Position numbers and translations under genes: made by a program
The notes under the pieces: model-generated
What the model saw: the letters and a program-made list of their open reading frames with translations, nothing else
Told to the model about the DNA's origin: nothing
Database searches by the model: none
Shown here: piece after piece, positions 14,834 through 18,054 of the stretch
Layout: each line of letters begins with the position of its first letter
Position numbering within the stretch: the stretch's first letter is position 1
DNA from: Acetobacteraceae bacterium
Lineage (GTDB): Bacteria; Pseudomonadota; Alphaproteobacteria; Acetobacterales; Acetobacteraceae
Assembly (NCBI GenBank): GCA_003506895.1
Contig: DNXO01000024.1
Location: 21,457-39,510 of the forward strand
Length of the DNA: 18,054 nucleotides
Direction of reading: 5' to 3'

Positions 14834-15136
14834 GCAGGGGGCCCGCAGGCCGCCCTTTTCGGGCCATCGAGCCCGCATAAGCCTTCCGCCGCCAAGCGCT
14901 CTATCCAGACCGCCGCCTGTCTAGACAACTACCTCATCCAGATCGGGGCCGACGCGGAGCCATAGCAGCCATCTGGCGGCAAGCCACCGACGTTCCGCGC
15001 ACACCAGCGGCCACGCCCGCCGGCTCAAATCGTATCGAATGTGCATTTCTCGCCGAAGACCGCCTTGCGCGTTGCCTCGGACTATGCAAAACGCCGCGCA
15101 TACTGGAACCAATTCCAACGAGGGAGACGTCCGGGG
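14834..15136. other. Intergenic region upstream of livG, no gene seen
   Basis: About 300 bp of GC-rich DNA without a supported gene. It should hold the promoter of the liv transporter operon. A 6-bp inverted repeat with a 14-nt loop (14840-14865) is the only obvious structure, and could end a transcript from the small gene. The frame of livG is open back to 15041, but translation of that part is unlike LivG. A long - strand frame here (14921-15529) is the complement of livG. Confidence 0.4.
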
Positions 15137-15889
15137 GTGACAGACACCATCCTGGAGACACAAGGTCTGACGCGTGAATTCAGCGGCTTTGTGGCCGTCG
15201 ATGGCGTCGATCTGCGCGTGGAGACTGGAAATATCCACGCCCTGATCGGCCCCAACGGTGCTGGCAAGACGACATGCTTCAATCTGCTGACCTCCTTCCT
15301 GCCGCCCACACGCGGCAAGATCAAGTTCAAGGGCCGCGATATCACCGGAATGAAGCCGGCGATGGTTGCTCGCCTGGGGCTTATCCGCAGCTTCCAGATC
15401 TCGGCGGTTTTCCCGCACCTGACAGCGCTGGAGAACGTACGCCTGGCGCTGCAGCGCGCCCGGGGTGCCAGCTTCGATTTCTGGCGGTCCGAGAGTGTGC
15501 TGAAGGTCTATGACGACCGCGCGCATCAACTGCTGTTCGATGTCGGACTCTCATCCTACACCGAAACCGTTGTCGCCGATTTGTCGTACGGGCTGAAACG
15601 CGCGCTGGAGATTGCCACCACCCTGGCGCTCGATCCGGAAATGATGCTGCTCGACGAACCCACCGCCGGCATGGCGCATGGCGACGTCGATCGAATCGTC
15701 GAACTGATCAAGCGCATCCGCCAGGGACGCACCATCCTGATGGTGGAGCATAATCTGTCGGTCGTCGAAGGCCTCTGCGACAAGATCACCGTGCTGACCC
15801 GCGGCAAGGTCCTGGCCGAAGGCACCTATGAGACGGTGTCGAAGAACCCCGACGTGATCGCCGCCTACCTGGGGACCGCCGATGCTTGA
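15137..15889 (+). CDS. livG: LivG-type ATP-binding protein of a branched-chain amino acid/amide ABC importer
   Basis: This is a cytoplasmic ATPase of a HAAT-family importer, 250 aa. Walker A is GPNGAGKT (38-45). The ABC signature reads LSYGLKRALE (149-158); the LSYG variant is common in LivG-type subunits. Walker B is MMLLDE (169-174) with catalytic E174, and the H-loop is H205 (VEHNLSVV). Start choice: an ATG 32 codons upstream is in frame, but its segment does not resemble the family. The GTG before TDTILETQGL has AGGGAG 10 nt upstream and gives the usual LivG length. It overlaps livF by 8 bp. The ligand could be an amino acid, an amide or an aromatic acid; the ATPase does not tell. Confidence 0.93.
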   Translation: MTDTILETQGLTREFSGFVAVDGVDLRVETGNIHALIGPNGAGKTTCFNLLTSFLPPTRGKIKFKGRDITGMKPAMVARLGLIRSFQISAVFPHLTALENVRLALQRARGASFDFWRSESVLKVYDDRAHQLLFDVGLSSYTETVVADLSYGLKRALEIATTLALDPEMMLLDEPTAGMAHGDVDRIVELIKRIRQGRTILMVEHNLSVVEGLCDKITVLTRGKVLAEGTYETVSKNPDVIAAYLGTADA

Positions 15890-16577
15890 GGTAAAAGGCC
15901 TGAACGCCTGGTATGGCGAAAGCCACATCCTGCACGGCGTCGATTTTGAAGTCCGCGAGGGTGAGGTCGTCACCCTTCTGGGCCGCAACGGCGCCGGCAA
16001 GACCACCACCATGAAGTCCATCATGGGCCTGGTGCCGCGCCGCGAAGGCAGCGTGAAATTCCGCGGCAATGAGATGATCGGCCTTATGCCGAACCATATC
16101 GCCAAGGCCGGCATCGCGATCTGCCCGGAGGAGCGCGGCATCTTTGGCTCCTTGTCGGTGACTGAAAACCTGATGCTGCCGCCCGTGGTCGCCCCGGGCG
16201 GCCTGACGGTCGAGGAAATCTACACCCTGTTCCCCAACCTGCGGGAACGCGCCAAGACCGCCCACGGCACCAAGCTGTCGGGGGGTGAGCAGCAGATGCT
16301 GGCGATCGGGCGCATCCTGCGCACAGGCGCCAAGATGCTCCTGCTGGACGAACCGACCGAAGGTCTCGCCCCCGTCATCGTGCAGCAGATCGGCCGCACG
16401 ATCCGCGAGATCAAGAACCGTGGCTTCACGGTCCTGCTGGTGGAGCAGAACTTCCGCTTCGCCGCGACCGTCGCCGACCGTCACTACGTCATGGAACACG
16501 GCAAGGTCGTGGACATGATTCCGAACCACCTCCTCGAATCCAGCATGGACAAGCTGCACGAGTATCTGGGCGTCTAA
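15882..16577 (+). CDS. livF: LivF-type ATP-binding protein of the same ABC importer
   Basis: This is the second ATPase of the importer, 231 aa. Walker A is GRNGAGKT (34-41), followed by TTMKSIMGL. A LivF-typical CPEERGIFGSLSVTENL lies at 81-97, the signature LSGGEQQM at 132-139, Walker B KMLLLDEPTEGLAP at 151-164, and the H-loop position reads VEQNF. This Gln in place of His is usual in LivF and would pair with LivG in a mixed ATPase dimer. The start ATG overlaps the livG end (ATGCTTGA), so the two are translationally coupled. Confidence 0.94.
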   Translation: MLEVKGLNAWYGESHILHGVDFEVREGEVVTLLGRNGAGKTTTMKSIMGLVPRREGSVKFRGNEMIGLMPNHIAKAGIAICPEERGIFGSLSVTENLMLPPVVAPGGLTVEEIYTLFPNLRERAKTAHGTKLSGGEQQMLAIGRILRTGAKMLLLDEPTEGLAPVIVQQIGRTIREIKNRGFTVLLVEQNFRFAATVADRHYVMEHGKVVDMIPNHLLESSMDKLHEYLGV

Positions 16578-16609
16578 AAATAAGGAAACATCCAAGATAA
16601 GCGCGTCGC

Positions 16610-16627
16610 CTGCCGGCGAACCGGCGG
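16610..16627 (+). promoter_or_regulatory. Stem-loop between livF and the solute-binding protein gene
   Basis: A 7-bp stem (CTGCCGG / CCGGCGG, one U-G pair) with the loop CGAA lies in the 81-bp gap. No T tract follows. A stem here could protect or separate the binding-protein message, which is usually needed in excess over the ATPases. That role is inferred from position only. Confidence 0.35.
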
Positions 16628-16658
16628 CCGTTCAAAATGAAGGTATAGAGGTCAACAG

Positions 16659-17888
16659 ATGTTACTGTCTCGCCGTTCCGCTCTGACGAGCGCAGCCGTG
16701 GCCGCCACGCTGCCGCTGGTCCGTACTGCCCGCGCCCAGAAGCCGAAGCTCAAGATTGGCGTTCTTAACGATCAGTCCGGCCCCTACACCAATACCGGCG
16801 GCGCGACCTCGGTCGTCTGCACCAAGCAGGCGCTCGAGGATTTCGGCGTGGCCACCAAGGGCATGGATGTCGAGGTCATCGCCGCCGATCACCAGAACAA
16901 GCCCGATCTCGCGGTGTCGATCGCCCGCCAGTGGTTCGACCGTGATGGCGTTGACATGCTGCTGGACGTGCCGACCTCCTCGGTCGCGCTGGCCCTGCAA
17001 TCGGTCGTGCGCGAGAAAAACAAGGTCTACCTGAACTCCGGCGCCGCCAGTTCGGCCCTGACCGGTGAGCAGTGCTCGCCGAATTTCATCCACTGGACCT
17101 ACGACACGTTCATGCTGGCCAAATCGACCGGCGGTGCGATGGTGAAGGCCGGCGGCGACTCCTGGTACTTCCTGACCGCCGACTACGCCTTCGGCAAGCA
17201 GTTGCAGGCCGACACGTCCACCCTGATTAAGGCCTCGGGCGGTAAGGTTCTCGGCGCGGCTCAATACCCATTCCCCGGCACGACCGACTTCTCGTCCTTC
17301 CTGGTGCAGGCGCAGGCCAGCGGCGCGAAGGTCCTGGGTCTGGCGAATGCCGGCGGCGACACGGTGAACTCCATCAAGCAGGCCAACGAGTTCGGTCTGA
17401 ACAACTCGATGAAGATCGCGGCGCTGCTGATGTTCATCACCGACGTCCACGCCCTGGGCCTGGATGTGGCACACGGCCTGAACCTGACGGAAAGCTTCTA
17501 CTGGGACATGAATGAGCGGACGCGCGCCTTCACCAAGCGCGTCCTGCCCAAGTCCCCGACGAATTACCCCAACATGGACCACGCCGGCTGCTACTCCGCC
17601 ACGCTGCACTACCTGAAGGCCTGCGCCGACATGGGTGTCGCCGAAGCGAAGAAGGACGGCGTCGCCACGGTCAACCGCATGAAGGCCATGCCGGTCGAGG
17701 ACGATTGCTTCGGCACGTCCAAGATCCGCGAAGACGGCCGTAATCTGGTCACGTCCTATCTGTTCGAGGTGAAGAAGCCCGCCGAGAGCAAGGGTCCATG
17801 GGACTACTACAAGCTGGTGGCGACGACCCCGGGCGACGAAGCGTTCCGCCCGCTGGCCGACGGTCATTGCCCGATCATCAAGGCATAA
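16659..17888 (+). CDS. LivK-like periplasmic solute-binding protein (type 1 fold, Peripla_BP_6)
   Basis: This 409-aa exported binding protein belongs to the importer encoded around it. The N-terminus MLLSRRSALTSAAVAATLPLVRTARAQ looks like a twin-arginine signal (SRRSAL), with cleavage expected after ARA at residue 26. The mature start KLKIGVLNDQSGPYTNTGG is the standard opening of type-1 amino acid/amide receptors. A later block is DYAFGKQLQADTSTLIKASGG. The start ATG has GAGG 8 nt upstream. The ligand cannot be read from sequence. Receptors of this class bind branched-chain amino acids, amides or aromatic acids, and the lig genes nearby make an aromatic ligand conceivable. No gene symbol is given because specificity is unknown. 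Confidence 0.92.
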   Translation: MLLSRRSALTSAAVAATLPLVRTARAQKPKLKIGVLNDQSGPYTNTGGATSVVCTKQALEDFGVATKGMDVEVIAADHQNKPDLAVSIARQWFDRDGVDMLLDVPTSSVALALQSVVREKNKVYLNSGAASSALTGEQCSPNFIHWTYDTFMLAKSTGGAMVKAGGDSWYFLTADYAFGKQLQADTSTLIKASGGKVLGAAQYPFPGTTDFSSFLVQAQASGAKVLGLANAGGDTVNSIKQANEFGLNNSMKIAALLMFITDVHALGLDVAHGLNLTESFYWDMNERTRAFTKRVLPKSPTNYPNMDHAGCYSATLHYLKACADMGVAEAKKDGVATVNRMKAMPVEDDCFGTSKIREDGRNLVTSYLFEVKKPAESKGPWDYYKLVATTPGDEAFRPLADGHCPIIKA

Positions 17889-17924
17889 TACAAGACAGGG
17901 GAACGGCGCGGCCGGGAAACAACC

Positions 17925-18054
17925 ATGATCATGATCTTCGGCATTCCCGGCCCGCTGTTGTTCGGACAGCTTCTGCTCGGGCTTATCAACGGCGCCTTCT
18001 ACGCCATGCTCTCGCTCGGGCTGGCTGTCATCTTCGGCATGCTCAACATCATCA
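17925..18054 (+). CDS. livH: LivH-type permease of the ABC importer (5' part)
   Basis: These are the first 43 codons of an inner-membrane permease, cut by the window end. The residues QLLLGLINGAFYAMLSLGLA and IFGMLNII are the hallmark first helix of LivH permeases. The chosen ATG (MIMIFGIPGPLLF) is the first in frame. A second ATG two codons later would serve equally well. The upstream ribosome site is weak (GGGAAAC). It follows the binding-protein gene by 36 bp in the same direction. Confidence 0.9.
   Translation, partial: MIMIFGIPGPLLFGQLLLGLINGAFYAMLSLGLAVIFGMLNII

Noticed and set aside
14921..15529. 202-aa open frame on the - strand
   Set aside because: Most of it is the complement of livG. 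The part outside has no ribosome site or protein-like pattern.
16662..17867. 401-aa open frame on the - strand
   Set aside because: It is exactly opposite the liv receptor gene. It is Val/Gly/Arg-rich with no motifs, and is a shadow.
1..18054. Search for CRISPR arrays, tRNA/rRNA genes, transposases or integrase sites
   Set aside because: No spaced repeats, cloverleaf-like or rRNA-like sequence, transposase-like proteins or terminal inverted repeats were seen on reading both strands.

Overview
The window is GC-rich bacterial DNA of alphaproteobacterial type. The evidence is a ccoNOQP-ccoGHIS gene order, a Gly-rich SSB ending in DLDDEIPF, many GTG starts and strong GGAGG-type ribosome binding sites. 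The closest flavour is Rhodospirillales/Acetobacteraceae, but that is an impression and not a search result. Apart from the two genes cut by the window edges, I see no broken genes, tRNA, rRNA, insertion sequence or CRISPR array.

Region 1 (1-6696, + strand) is a tightly packed cbb3 cytochrome c oxidase operon. It holds the 3' end of ccoN, then ccoO, ccoQ, ccoP, ccoG, ccoH, ccoI and ccoS. Most junctions overlap or are a few bases long. The first four genes make the high-affinity terminal oxidase. The last four supply assembly functions: an Fe-S membrane protein, FixH, the copper P-type ATPase and the small CcoS protein.

Region 2 (6809-9793, - strand) reads ligJ-ligI-ligC in transcription order. 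These genes cover three consecutive steps of the protocatechuate 4,5-cleavage (lignin aromatic) pathway: CHMS dehydrogenase (LigC) makes 2-pyrone-4,6-dicarboxylate, LigI hydrolyses it to 4-oxalomesaconate, and LigJ hydrates that. The ring-cleaving dioxygenase (LigAB) and the aldolase (LigK) are not in the window. A perfect 20-bp palindrome lies between ligJ and ligI.

Region 3 (9895-12271, - strand) holds ssb with a clear rho-independent terminator, and upstream of it an amidohydrolase (aminohydrolase type) preceded by a 65-codon gene of unknown function. Region 4 (12400-13983, + strand) is a secreted family-5 (peptide/opine/nickel type) ABC solute-binding protein with no permease or ATPase beside it. 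It is divergent from the amidohydrolase.

Region 5 (14020-15136) is sparse. It has a 100-aa conserved-looking hypothetical gene on the - strand, a stretch locally richer in A/T, and a candidate 49-aa single-span membrane microprotein. Region 6 (15137-18054, + strand) is a branched-chain amino acid/amide-type (HAAT) ABC transporter: livG, livF, a Tat-like exported type-1 solute-binding protein, and the start of livH, cut by the window end.

Taken together, the window joins a microaerobic respiration operon to a set of catabolic and uptake genes. I see no clearly novel defence or mobile system. The most unusual items are the partial lig trio with its palindrome, the orphan binding-protein/amidohydrolase pair, and several very small genes.
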